Assembly: GCA_030295235.1 (NCBI GenBank)
Contig: AP026129.1
Span: 868,001 to 932,000, forward strand
Length of the DNA: 64,000 nt
From: Fistulifera solaris
Lineage: Eukaryota; Bacillariophyta; Bacillariophyceae; Naviculales; Stauroneidaceae
Direction of reading: 5' to 3'
Shown here: one piece after another, positions 43,164-54,662 of the stretch
Position numbering within the stretch: the stretch's first letter is position 1
Layout: every line of letters starts with the position of its first letter
Position numbers and translations under genes: made by a program
The notes under the pieces: generated by a model
What the model saw: the letters and a program-made list of their open reading frames with translations, nothing else
The model's database searches: none
Told to the model about the DNA's origin: nothing

Positions 43164-45252
43164 ATGCTGATACCGCCTCCGACGACAGCCCCCGCGACAC
43201 CATCACGGGTGGCTCGAACTCTCTATCGACATTTACTCAAATGGTGCCGAGCCACCGATCCCGCCCTTCCATTGACACAGTGGCTACCGCCCATTTATTT
43301 ACGAGCACCGGAAGAAGTTGAACCGTATCATCTCGAAATGTTAGCGACAACCGACAACAGCAACGACGCCGCCGTACAATTGGCTCGACAAACACTACCG
43401 CACGCGCAATTTCACAAACATCATTTGGTCGTTCCGATTATGCATTCGGGTGACTTGCGGAATTTCTTTCGCGCTCTCTTTCGCATCAATGCTTATTTAC
43501 CCGTCGAAGGATCGTATCAGAAGAAACGGATCGACAATGCCTTTCAAGCACTGAAATCACTCAATCAATTAACGTCCGAGACGATCGCTCCTTTCGCACA
43601 ACAACGCCGGATCGATCGTACCGGAGTGCAATTTTCGGTCGGACAAGTAGTACGGCATCGCGAAAAGAGATGGCGGGGCGTTGTTGTGGGATGGGAGAAA
43701 GCGAATAGTGCCCCTCTTTCGTCCTTGACGACCAAGCAATACTCGTCCGAGTCGACCGTCACGTATCATGTATTAGTCGATGCCGGAGATGCCCACCAAA
43801 TGAATAGAACCACGAAAGGTATTACCGTTGCATTTCAGCATGAAATAGAACGAGAAACGAATCTCATGTTACAACGGATTCGACACGAAATGGTGGATGA
43901 CATGTTTGATGGATTTGATCAAGGCGCTTTTGTTCCACCTCCCCTTCTGGCGTATACGTATCCGAACGATGAGATTCCTCATCGTCGCTCACATAGTTTG
44001 CCCCGAGATATCGAAGATTTGGCCAAGCAAATGGTGCAGAGCGTCCAAGATTTTGCGAACGAGTTGGAACGAATCATAGAGCAACAGGCTGGCGGTCCTT
44101 TGGATGGCTTGCATTTGACGGCACTGGCCGCCGGCCACGTGGCTCCGACCAAAAATCGAATTGTCGTTTGTGCAACAAGTGATTCAAGAGTCGGTTCATC
44201 CCATTACCATGGTGGCATTGCATGTACGTGATTTGATTGCCTTTGTCGATCAATTGCAAGATGCCTTTACCCATCGGCTACGCCAACATCCGCCGATTCA
44301 TTTCCGTGTGGGCGACGTCATTCGACACAAGGTCTTTGGGTACCGTGGAGTAGTAACGGGGTGGGACGATCGTCCCGTGGTGGATGTTTCGCGGTGGGAT
44401 GGCATTCAAGCGCTGATACAACAAGGGAAAGATCCCAACGAAATGCCATTTTATCATGTGGTGCGGCATACTGAACACCATGAACGCGGTCTGGACACAC
44501 CGGGAGCGGCGATGCGGTATGTTTGTCAAGAAAATTTAGAAGTTTGTTACGAAGTTGCCGATTTGGATGTGGATTTTGAAGATCCGGCGTGGAAGCGAGA
44601 AGGAGACGAGTTTATCCCCCCACCATTGCTGCAATTCAAATACGGACAAGAAACCGATCCTTCGATTGAACGGTGTTTGACGCAAATGATGCAGTTAATC
44701 AATGAATGGCAAAGCGATGCCGTCCGGAACACAGTATCACCCGATTCGGTTGCAAAGAATTTATCGGTTTCGAATTTCATGACATGCTTAAAGTACTGTT
44801 CAAAGTTATCGGATGCCAGCACTCTTCAAGAGGCTATCCGCGAAATCCGACAAGCGAATCCAAACATTGATTTGCGATGGAAACTGGCGGCCGCCTTGGA
44901 TCAAACACTTTCGGGAAAGACAGAGAAGGCTCTTGAATTATTCAAAGCATTAGTGAAAGAGGATCCCCTGTACGTAGAAGCGTGGAACAAACGTGCGACC
45001 TGCGAATTCATGTTAGGAATGTACGACGAAGCCGCTTTATCTTCCCATAAAGTACTCGAACTGGAACCGAAGCATCTACCAGCTTTGAATGGACTTGGTC
45101 TGATACACTTTCAGCGTACGCGATTTGACATGGCTGCTGAATGCTTTTCGCAAAGCATCCAACTCGATCCTTGGTCACCAGTGGCTCCAAAACTATCGAG
45201 ATGCCTTGATATACTGAATAAGGTCCAGCATCACGATGTTCTAGATAGCTGA
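43164..45252 (+). CDS. Double YccV (hemimethylated-DNA-binding-like) domain protein with TPR repeats
   Basis: This is a predicted 695-residue protein. Two HspQ/YccV-like domains are visible: near residues 157-215 (FSVGQVVRHREKRWRGVVVGW) and near 370-440 (FRVGDVIRHKVFGYRGVVTGWDD, then PFYHVVRH). Each is followed by a FxPPPLL-x-(Y/F)xY block (FVPPPLLAYTYPN, FIPPPLLQFKYGQ). The C-terminus carries tetratricopeptide repeats (ALELFKALVKEDPLYVEAWNKRA, NGLGLIHFQRTRFDMAAECF). In eukaryotes YccV domains occur in F-box and plastid Clp-related proteins. The A-run at 44151-44155 has one base too many; removing it joins APTK to IELSFVQQVIQES and gives 696 codons. Confidence 0.8.
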
Positions 45253-45757
45253 AAGCGTTTGCCACTGCAGTCGCTAGACGCGATGTAGCTCGAATCGAAG
45301 AATGACGTAAGCTGTGTCGTGGATCGTGACTGCAAAATCCAATCGTGAATCCGTAGAATTAACGACGACCGCTCTTGAGGCTACAGGGAGCACAAAGACG
45401 TCAACAATTCGGGACATTCTTCGACGAATAATGATGAAGTGATGAATTTTCAAATGTAAAGAAGCGCTTAAAATCTCTTTCGTGTAGAAACAGTGCTCAT
45501 TGCTTGCTTCAAGAACGACAGCACAAAAGCCGATGACACGGAAGTCGCCAGCATGTTTCGTGACTAAAGACTAAGACTCAGTCGTGGCAAAGTTGAGCCT
45601 ACTTTTGGAACCATAGTGTAGAGAGGATTGTATTATTATTATGCGCAAAATCGCACACACGCAACAAACCAAGTCGAGACGATAAGATTTCTTACTTGTC
45701 ACCTCAAGACTGATCTCATACCTCATTTCGTGCATTACAGACACTGTTAGAATAACT
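45253..45757. other. Intergenic region
   Basis: No gene is supported. A TTACAG close to 45740 could be a splice acceptor of an upstream leader exon for the next gene. Confidence 0.4.
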
Positions 45758-47504
45758 ATGAAACGCCAGCAAATCCTGGCAAGGCCTTGGTCTTGGTCGG
45801 GTGCAAGGAAATTTACTGAATATCCGGGTACCCACACTGGCGATAAATTTCCCTACGAGAGCTACCTGAAGGCTACGTATAGGTGAGCAACCCGGTCCGC
45901 CACATGGAAAACGGAAATGGCTGAAAAAGAGAAAACAAGATTGACGCAACATTATATTGTTGACTCCTCTTGCGTCGGGGAGATGATGTGGATGCGGAAG
46001 CGAGTCTTCCATCCACTACGAACTCATTTGTTGACTCACATTTCCCGTCCAGTAGCCACCAGCATGAAAAAACAGAATTTTTATCTTTTAGCGACGTCAA
46101 CTTTGGCCACCCGTTCGTCAGCTCTTCCCTTTCGGGGACGTTCACCCAAAACGGAGGAGAACGGTCAAAAGAACGACGCAGTAAAGCTGTCGAACAATTC
46201 TTTGTTTCGGAAACGCCCGAAGCTTCGGCTGTGCTTCACCAAAGTGTTCACCAAGAAGCGACGGAGATTTTCGACTTTCTGGTCGACACACGACGCACCC
46301 TGCATCGACATCCGGAGCTCATGTACCAAGAAGAAGAAACATCCAAGACTGTTCAACAAATTCTCCGAGAACTTGACATTGAATTTACGACAGGTTGGGC
46401 TGTCAATACCAATCCAGATGTTCATCCGGGTCCGGGCGGCTACGGAGTGGTTGCCGATATTGGAACAGGAACGGAGCCGTGTATCTTGTTACGAGCCGAT
46501 ATGGATGCATTGCCCATTATGGAACAAACAAACGTCGATTTTAAATCGCAATATCCCAACAAGATGCACGCTTGTGGACATGACGGTCATACGACCATGC
46601 TGTTGGGAGCAGCTCGTTTATTGAAAGGAATGGAAAACAGTTTAAATGGCACCGTGCGACTGGTCTTTCAACCTGCTGAAGAAGGCGGGGCCGGAGCCAA
46701 ACGCATGCGTGAAGAAGGAGTGCTAACGCAACAACCGAAACCGGCCTTGGCCATGGGTATGCATGTTTGGCCTACCTTGCCTTCCGGTGTCGTTGCCGCC
46801 CGACCAGGGCCGTTGCTGGCGGCATGTGAACGATTTGAGATCACGTTGCAGGGCGTAGGAGGACATGCTGCCATGCCACATCTCGTAACGGATCCGATTG
46901 TGACGGGGGCGTCTATTATCATGAATTTACAGACCATTGTTTCTCGCAACACCAGTCCACTGGAGGCTGGAGTTTGTAGCATCACAAAGTTCGAGGCCGG
47001 TTCAGCATTTAACATTATTCCTGATTCGGCTATTATTTGGGGAACTATCCGTGCTCTAAGCACAGAAACGTTGTTGGAATTACGCGACAGGGTGCAGCAC
47101 ATCGTGCAATCAACAGCGACAACGTATGGATGCAACGCGACCATCAAATACAGCCCTGACTACTATCCACCAACTGTGAATGATCCTGCTTTATTCGAGT
47201 CCCTTTCGAAAGAAGTAGGTGCACTGGTGTCGGAGGAGGGAAGATTGAGAGAAACGGAGCCCACCATGGGCGCCGAAGATTTTTCATTTTTGCCGAGAGC
47301 ATACCCAGCACCTTTTATCTTCTGGGACAAGGCAGCGGACAAGTGCCACCTACGAACTACGGTTTACATCATCCCCAATTCGCTCTAGATGAATCCGTCC
47401 TTACGAGAGGCGTGGAACTACACGTCAATTGGGCGGTGCACGCTCTCAAGAAGCTGGCCGAGAATGACGAAACGAGTCGGCAAATAAGGACTGGTGAATT
47501 ATAA
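45758..47504 (+). CDS. M20D amidohydrolase (IAA-amino-acid hydrolase/ILR1-like)
   Basis: This is a metallopeptidase-family amidohydrolase of about 525 residues. Core motifs are RRTLHRHPELMYQE, LLRADMDALPIME, NKMHACGHDGHTTMLLGAARLL, VRLVFQPAEEGGAGAKRM, GMHVWPTLPSG, GGHAAMPH and ETEPTMGAEDFSF, with the Asp, His, Glu and Cys metal ligands in place. My preferred start is exon 45758-45882 spliced over a 170-nt GTGAGC...CAG intron to 46053, which keeps frame (TYS-SHQHEK). The alternative is the ATG at 45917 with a one-base deficit in the GGGG near 45977. The TTTT at 47313-47316 is one base short; restoring it replaces a false end with FYLLGQGSGQVPPTNYG and the true C-terminus at 47504. Plant relatives release auxin from conjugates. 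Confidence 0.85.
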
Positions 47505-47646
47505 CAAGAAAGGTTGTATATTTTCATGAAAGGTCAACAAAAGCATTATTTATTTGTCCATAGCCGGCGCTTTTGTGTGTGTTCTCGACTCATTTCTTAT
47601 TCTCAATGACGTAGAACGGAACGAAGTAAAAAGAATGTACAAGTCT

Positions 47647-49081
47647 CTATCCCTTTTCTACAAATTTATCTTTGATGTGCGCAGCTACATGAAACCCCGA
47701 CAAAGCTGCCGCTTCAAACCCAGGACATCGATTAGAGCAAAAGTCACCGGCATAGTAAAGTCGCAGGTCATCGTCAGCTACAAAGTCTCTCCCACTATCA
47801 GTAACTTCGTGTACCAGTGGTTTATTCAATTTTGCGGCAAACCGATCACCTGCCACGTGATGAATGTCATCGCACAATTCCTCTGCCACCGGCAGGCCTG
47901 ATCCCCAGCGTTGAGCTTGCATGTAGACCACATTTGGCTGTTCAGTGAGAAATGACTGAACAGTTTGAAGGAATGCATTGAACAGAGTGGGTCCAGGAAC
48001 AGTGTTCAAGTAGTCATTTTGTTGGGGTTTGAAGGCACCCGTCTCCCGATCTTGTGTGATTTCTTGAAGAGCGTAGGACGGTGTTGAAATCAATGTCCAG
48101 CATTCGGGTCCATCGGACGAAAACCCTGGCTTTGATTGACTACAGGCGGCAAACCAGAGAGGTGAGGACGGAGAAGCATCGACAAAGGCATCTAGTGGAA
48201 TCAAATGGCGAATAGGCTTCATGAAGTAGGCATCCGGTGAGCGGCGTCATGGACAAAGAAGAACACAAACAAACACGACAAACCTTTTCGAAAGCTATCA
48301 TACACGAGAAAAGAGGCATGCGAACTTTTTTCGGTAGATGTTGAAACAACTCATCGGGTATGCCGGCGCTGGCACGATGCCAATCGCCTGACGCTGAGGA
48401 AATATCTGTGAGAACAACAGCATCATAAACTCCTAGACTCGCCAGATCGGTAGTCGCTTCGTTTGTATCATGATACGCTTGATTTCCTGTAGCTCCGAAC
48501 AATTCCCATTGGTTATCTTTGCGCTTTATTTGACATACACGAGTACCTTTTTCCACTGCGGCTCTTGAAGATTGCAACAAACGGCGAGGCAATTGATGCA
48601 TACCGCCAAGCGCAATATACACAGGACTACTCTCAGAAGCAATTCCGAAGAAATCGAACGCATCGGACTTCCCTGCTGGGAGAAAGCCAAAGGATCCTTC
48701 CCAAGGTGCGACCCAGACGCGTTCGCGCCATTGACTGACGATGCGTTTCATTTCTTCCGAATCGGCCCGGAAAAACTGACAGCCGTGATCAAATTCGTAA
48801 GTCGACTTTGTATTGTGTGACAGAGAGACATCATCTTCGATGATTTGTTTATCAGAAGCTCGAACAGACCGATGAGACGCTCTTCCACCGGGTCCACGTC
48901 GACCTTGATCAAACACGGTGACCTCTGCCTCCGATGCGAGTGCCGCTGCCGCACAGCTACCGGATATGCCACCGCCAACGATGGCAATCTTGGCTGCCAT
49001 TCTGGAAGAATCGGAAACAAGGGCCCTGGCGTGACGGTATCCGAAAAGCATCACTATCAAAGAAGCATGGCGATGCCGCAT
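47647..49081 (-). CDS. FAD-dependent amine-oxidase-like (renalase-like) protein
   Basis: Two exons, 49081-48284 and 48216-47647, flank a 67-nt intron (GTTTGT to GAAG) that joins IAFEK to PIRHLIPLDAF. The protein of about 455 residues begins with an FAD-binding start, IAIVGGGISGSCAAAAL, followed by VFDQGRRGPGGRAS. Further blocks are YEFDHGCQFFRAD, ALGGMHQLPRRLL, SPLWFAACSQSKPG and the C-terminal LYYAGDFCSNRCPGFEAAALSG, which matches the second FAD-contact segment of amine oxidases. This pattern is closest to renalase-like NAD(P)H or amine oxidases. The leader may direct it to the plastid or secretory route. Confidence 0.85.
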
Positions 49082-49674
49082 GCTGTTTGCTGGAAAAATG
49101 AAAGTGGATGAACTTTCTTTTCTTTGTCAAGAGCTCACCGCCTGACCGTCTATCCTTCGCTGGACGGAGGAAGGAGGAAGGAGGAACTTGGAACAGGAAC
49201 GGCTTCCAATGCGTGTTCGGTGCGACAGAGAACATAGAAGAGTTTAACGGTAAAAAACAGCGATTTTTGATGTCACTATAAGAGAACCCAAGTCCGCCAC
49301 GTATGGTGCGACAGTAGATCAATTTGTGCTTAAGTTCGTTTTCATTTTTGTTCAACAGAAATGTGACAGTCATTCGAAGCGAATTCGCAATACTTCAACT
49401 AGAGGGGGCAAGACTTATCACACTACCGATACATGGTACGGGGTACATGGTACAACGTACAACTCGTAGCCACGGTAAAACCTTGCTGCAGCCATTTACG
49501 CACCCTCGCTTCGAATCTCAGAAAAACTCAGATCTGTCGTTCTCCTAGTAAAGTTGGAACAAACAACTACTTCCTTTTTCAAAGTGAAACTTAAAAAAAG
49601 ACCATAAAAAGGCTCCAGATTTCGAAGCGTTAATCCAAGAAAATCGCGTTATTCGTGTTGAGAAAGTTTGCAGT
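49082..49674. other. Divergent intergenic region
   Basis: No gene is supported. A run of TACATGGTAC, GGGTACATGGTAC and AACGTAC lies at about 49430-49465, roughly 220-245 bp upstream of the GPCR gene. Confidence 0.5.
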
Positions 49675-52361
49675 ATGAGCCGATTCGTTCGGGGCCTCTT
49701 ACCTGCATGGGTCTACGTCTGCTGCTGGGCAAGAGCAATGGCGTTGAAATGCGAAGTAGATGCCGATTGCGAGTCAGGCATGGCGCCAGGTTCTATCTGC
49801 CGAAAAGACAACACATGCAGCAATCCATTTGAGAGTGGCTGTCTCTATCATAAACTTCCATCCTGGAAGAAGAAACGAGTTTGCAATTCGGAGGACCCTC
49901 CGGACGCGGTCGCGCGAGGAATCTGTCGCATGTCTAGTTTTGATTATATGGAACTTCGAATATTTTCTGAAAATTGGGAATCTGTCTTTTTTGAAGCCTG
50001 GATATTGCAAGTTATTCTCAGCGAGATGTTAGACGTGCCCAGCACCATAGAAACGGGTAGTTACGAGGCTCGACTGAACTTGTATCACCCCGATAGCCCC
50101 TTCGAGTACGGCCCCAGCAATAATTTTGAGGTGCTAAAAACGGAAACATGCTTGGAGATTGTCGTAAGGCTCGCAAAGGCCCCGAAGACTATCAGCCTTG
50201 CGCTCATTTCGTCCCGGAAGTGTGGGATATAAGTTCATTTACCTACATGGAAGATCAGGTTGAAAGTCAAGCAGAGCCTTTGTTAAGTATGGGCATTCTA
50301 GGTCAAGAAGGATGGTTCGTGACGAAGTTTACGGTGGAAGCTGATCCATCGCTTGGTACATATTTGGGATTAGTGGGACAGAACGAAAAACTAGCTGAGA
50401 TGTTCTTGAGACCAACGACATGGAAAGACTATTGCGAAAAGGTATCGCTGAATGGCTGCTCGGTTCCCGATGGTACAGCGCAACGAGCGCCAATAACGGA
50501 CGACGAGGAAGATCGAATGTTTGTCGAAGGCTTGTACACCGGCTTCTTTCGCAAAACCGAGGAAAACGATTGCACCATACCAGGCAAGAATTGCACAGGG
50601 CACATGGCCGACTATCCGTGCTCTTGGTTATCTTTCATGGAATCCCAAGCGTATCACTTTAATATTCCCGTAAGCAGCAGCGGAAACCAAATGGGATCGA
50701 GAGGCTATAGCCACAGTCAGTTAAAAGAAATTTGGCGTGCGGCAAACGCAACCCGGTCGAATTGTATGGCTTATTGGTGGTTTCCTGAAGCCTTGTACCA
50801 CGAATTTAGTGGAACCGACGCCGAGTTTTTCAAAATAACACTACCTCCTGCGACTCGAGAGTGCTATCGTGCTAAGCAACGGCTTGAATTGATGTGTACG
50901 GCAACGAGAGAGGAGAGACTAGGGACTCCCGAATCTGCGTGCGATAATCAGCCCGACTTAATCGACAAGGCAATAGCCAAGTCCCTGCATGATCTTACTT
51001 ACAAGAATAGCTTTGGCGAGAATGAGGCATCTACAAGTCCTGGTTACGAAGTGTTGAAGTTGTTTACAATCGACAACTTCCACTTATCCGACATTTACAG
51101 TTATTGGGAAAAGAAGCCTAGCCCACGTGAGGCTGTTTGCCAGTGGATTGTTGACAACATGGAGTATGTGGAACGCTTTATTCCCCCCTCATATCCTAGA
51201 ACGACTCAAGCGATGAACGAGAAGAACAATCCTCTTCTTTACGCGAGTATCGGTGCCGGGTCATTGGCTACTACTCTTGTGGCTCTGACAGCCACTGTCA
51301 TTTGGCGTAAAAGACGCCAACGACCGGTAGTAGTTGCACAAGTTGAATTCTTGATGTTGGTCTTGTCGGGCGCTGGGATTTTAGCTGTCGGGTCGATTTT
51401 AGCTGGAGCAATGCCGAGTAACAGAAGCTGTGTGGCTGCTTGGTGGTTGATTCTGTTCGGTTACACATTAGAACTGATTCCGTTGATTGTTAAAATGACC
51501 GCTATTCATCGCGTCGTATCGGCCGCTAAACGCTTACGTCGGATTGTACTAAAGCGAACCTCGCTTTTGGGAGCTGTTGGTGCTGTTTGTTTCTTGGTTG
51601 TTATTTATCTTGCAGTTTGGACAATAGTGGACCCGCCTCGTCGAACAGAAGAGCTCTTCCTATCGGAGAGTCGGAATTCTCAAGGATTAGTAATCGTCGA
51701 AACTAGCTACTATTGCAGATCAGGAAATATGGCATGGCCTTACATTGCGACGGGATGGATCGTGATGCTTTTGGTATGGGCATCACTTATCGCATTTCAA
51801 GCGAGGAAGGTGGATAAGGATTTCAATGAGTCTCGGACGTTGGCATTTATGATTTATTCTCATTTCGTTTTCATCACACTCGTCGTCGTGACGTATGGTC
51901 TGTCAGGCGAAGTAAACGAGACGACACTACGACGAATGAGAAGTCTGATTTTAAGCGTCGATACGATGTCTGCTCTTTGTATCTACTTCTTGCCCATTCT
52001 GACCGACGACGGAACTTCCTCAAGACTCGGCAGAGAGGTTTCTGGGTTACACCAGGAAACCAATGGACGGGCTAATGCTTTTGAGAGAATAAGGGGTGCT
52101 CTTGCATCCGGGCTTTCATTAATATCAGCAGTTGAGCAGGTTGATGCAAATGACACTGCGGAGAGTGAACGGGTGGAGGACAAGGAGCAGGGACCACCGC
52201 AGCCGTTTGAACGAATAAGAGGTGCTCTTGCCTCCGGACTTTCATTAATATCGGCAGTTGAAGAGGTTGATAGTAGTGACGCGTTAGACAGTGAACAAGT
52301 AAAGAAGCAAGAAAGGGGCATTATGGAGTCGCCAGCCATCGAACAAGCTACCGAACGATAG
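49675..52361 (+). CDS. Class C (GABA-B/mGluR-like) G-protein-coupled receptor
   Basis: The single-exon receptor has about 895 residues. A signal peptide precedes a Cys-rich ectodomain and a region like a periplasmic solute-binding domain (FDYMELRIFSENWES, WILQVILSEMLDVP, CAYWW-type and CDNQPDLID segments). Seven hydrophobic helices run from about residue 520 to 780 (7TM_3 type: VAQVEFLMLVLSGAG, AAWWLILFGYTLELIPLIVK, TSYYCRSGNMAWPYI). The cytosolic tail carries a duplicated 42-residue unit, FERIRGALASGLSLISAVE. The AAA at 50144-50146 is one base short; restoring it joins VLKTEN to MLGDCRKARKGPEDYQPC and gives 896 codons. The bacterial-type ligand-binding domain suggests a small soluble ligand. 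Confidence 0.85.
52080..52331 (+). repeat. Tandem 126-bp coding duplication in the GPCR tail
   Basis: The units begin at 52080 and 52206, exactly 42 codons apart. Both encode FERIRGALASGLSLISAVE followed by an acidic stretch (QVDANDTAESERVEDKE, EVDSSDALDSEQVKKQE). DNA identity is high in the first two thirds and lower in the acidic part. Confidence 0.9.
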
Positions 52362-52726
52362 ACCAAGGGCAGACACATGATCAATGACATCATTTTTCTC
52401 TTAGTTGTCTTTGGTAAGCCGCAAGTTGGCATTTCAGTCATATATTGAGTTTTATTCGTTATGCTCGTATGTATATATGTTTGGTGAAGGTCGAAAACAA
52501 CGGACAGCAGGATCTAAGCTCGGCCCGCCTAACTCTGCTCTAAACTCCTTATTTCTTGCTTTACCGTGACCAGAGGTCAGTAGAGTCCGCGACTTTTAAC
52601 CGCGATTGCATTTCAGTTACGGATCCTGATGTCTTGGCGCGAATAATAACAACTTAAACATCCTATCGTTCTCCCAACTTGTTAAGTTACAATTGGATCT
52701 TTTTTGATGCAACTACTACCATCAGT

Positions 52727-52810
52727 GTAGCCTTTGCAACGCATGCCTTAAATTTGTGGACCGTTCGTTTCCGTATCTACTATAGACCCAAAGTGTTGTC
52801 CGGTTTTTGC
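52727..52810. repeat. Dispersed non-coding repeat, copy B
   Basis: This copy has AGCCTTTGCAACGC and CTACTATAGACCCAAAGTGT in the same order as copy A at 15773-15870. The sequence between them has diverged. Confidence 0.6.
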
Positions 52811-52933
52811 CACGACTTCATTTCAGTCATTATTCATGACTTTCCCAGCAGACTCTTTACCTAACTAACCCTCCTAGCCCTCGTGCATCCTGCTATCTGC
52901 AATTGTCTTTGACGTGTTGTATTATCTTTTAGC

Positions 52934-53010
52934 AGGCTTTGAAACGCACTCCTCGATATCTGATGCCGTATATCCTTGCGAATTGATTGCTTAGGAATTT
53001 ACTATAGATG
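52934..53010. repeat. Dispersed non-coding repeat, copy C
   Basis: This copy has GGCTTTGAAACGC, TCCTCGAT, CTTGCGAATTG and TTTACTATAGA, matching the middle blocks of copy A better than copy B does. Copies B and C lie about 200 bp apart in the same orientation. Confidence 0.5.
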
Positions 53011-53250
53011 ATTCAAATCTAGGCTACCTTTCTGCACGACTGCAAATTCAGTCATAAGTCATAATGCCTGTCTTGGTTTGGATCCTGTGGGAGTGTGCCG
53101 TAAACAGTAGAAGGGTCACAATGTCACACGAAAAAGTCTCTTTTGAAAATCTTCGCCATGGCAACCTTTGGCATCGAATTCAAGACCAAAAGTCAACAAG
53201 GTATCAATTGCTGGAGAGAGCTAACTGAACATTAAGAACTGCATTACACC

Positions 53251-54219
53251 ATGCCGGAAGGGGAAAAACCAAAAGTTCGGTTGACCGTTGCGGCGCAATG
53301 GGACGACAGTGTCGTTCACTCCAGTGATTACGCCGATCTCCCTCCCGAATGTGGCACCCATGCTCCGCTTCTCATTGCGGCGGCATCGTTCTGTCAACTG
53401 TACGTTGAGAATGCGCTAGCAATGGGCACAACAATCCAGCGGATGCATGTGACTGCCAAATCGAAGTGCAATATGACTCGCTTTTATCGAAAAGCATACG
53501 ATCGTGATTCGTCCGATCCTTGGAAAGAAATGGAACTGAATGCTCAAGTGGAAGCCGACATGCCCGAGGATGATCTACAATGGCACAAGGATGCCATATT
53601 GAAGAAGTACGCGGCACGAGAAGTGAATGATGAGCATTTCACCATCGAAGTCGGCATTCAGGTCGATGATGTGACGGATACTGGTGCCGTCGTTCCCAAA
53701 ATCAAGTCACGCGTGGATTACGACTCTTATGAAGCCATAGCGAATGGCACCGATCCGATTGAAAAAGAACAAAAGGTAGTCTGTTTGTGGGAAGCTACCA
53801 AGCCAGATGTCATTACGACGACGTTCGACGGTGACGTCACGACTGAGCTGAGCAGCCAAGAGAATGTGAACATTGGTGAAACACCGGGTAATCTTCCCAC
53901 ACCTATTTATGCTTACTTGTACGGTATATTGTCGCAATTCATGACTTCCATGGCCATGCGGATGGCGTCTCGCGATATGGGGTTGGAAAAATTCACCGGA
54001 ACCCTTTACACCATTCTCATGAACGGAAATAAGAATTATGATGACGGCCTCGATCCTTTGGTATTTGACATCAATGGAGGCAAAATCAATTTAGATATTG
54101 TGGGCGATGCCTCTGCGGATAAGGTTCGATTTGCGTTCGAGGAAGCTCAGTCTATGACGCCGACGTACTTGGCCGCCAGCGGATGTATTGACACCAATCT
54201 CGAGTTATCAAAATTGTGA
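53251..54219 (+). CDS. Protein with two OsmC-like halves, tentative
   Basis: This is an intact 322-residue, intronless frame without a leader. Residues 30-75 (THAPLLIAAASFCQLYVENAL, then MHVTAKSK) resemble the helix-strand core of OsmC/Ohr proteins, with a Cys at the usual position. Residues 215-322 (PIYAYLYGILSQFMTSMAM, GLEKFTGTLYTIL, VRFAFEEAQSMTPTYLAASG) look like a second copy, in which both reactive Cys positions are replaced. If correct, this is a fused OsmC dimer with only one half carrying a peroxidatic-type Cys. The family normally reduces organic hydroperoxides. The assignment rests on pattern only. Confidence 0.5.
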   Translation: MPEGEKPKVRLTVAAQWDDSVVHSSDYADLPPECGTHAPLLIAAASFCQLYVENALAMGTTIQRMHVTAKSKCNMTRFYRKAYDRDSSDPWKEMELNAQVEADMPEDDLQWHKDAILKKYAAREVNDEHFTIEVGIQVDDVTDTGAVVPKIKSRVDYDSYEAIANGTDPIEKEQKVVCLWEATKPDVITTTFDGDVTTELSSQENVNIGETPGNLPTPIYAYLYGILSQFMTSMAMRMASRDMGLEKFTGTLYTILMNGNKNYDDGLDPLVFDINGGKINLDIVGDASADKVRFAFEEAQSMTPTYLAASGCIDTNLELSKL

Positions 54220-54662
54220 GACGTTTGTTTGTAAACTTCATGGATGTGTTCTGTGTCCTTTTACAGGAAACACTGGTCCACGTTGTCGTTATCAAAATGC
54301 GTCGAGTGCCGAGCTAGGGTCAAATCTTTTGCTGGATATTGCTCGCGGCTCGCAACTGGTTAAAAGGCGCTAGAAATGTAATGAAATAAATATGAAATTG
54401 TACTTGGAAGTACTTTAGCCACTACTATTAAAAAGTCTAAGCTCTGATGTTGAGGTTTGAAAAGAAGTGAAGCGCGCTGCGAGTGCTACCAGGTACACTG
54501 CGACATGGTCTGGGAATGAAGTTCGAAGACATTTTCAAAATTTGTCAGAAAAGGAATGACCCTAAAACAAGAAAGGTAAGATCAGGAACCAACAAAAGGA
54601 GTCCGATTCAAGCAATATTCAGTTATTGAGCTTTTTTAGAGCTTCGGGTAGAGAGTGGCACA
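54220..54662. other. Intergenic region
   Basis: No gene is supported. TACCAGGTAC lies at about 54487-54496, roughly 170 bp upstream of the sulfotransferase. Confidence 0.5.

Larger units (their letters stand above)
52362..53250. other. Intergenic region with two repeat copies
   Basis: No gene is supported in 889 bp. It contains copies B and C of the dispersed repeat, listed separately. Confidence 0.5.

Noticed and set aside
45917-46624. Alternative N-terminus of the M20D gene from the 45917 ATG
   Set aside because: It would need an extra base near 45977 to reach the conserved frame, whereas the spliced model from 45758 keeps frame with normal intron ends. I keep it only as an alternative.
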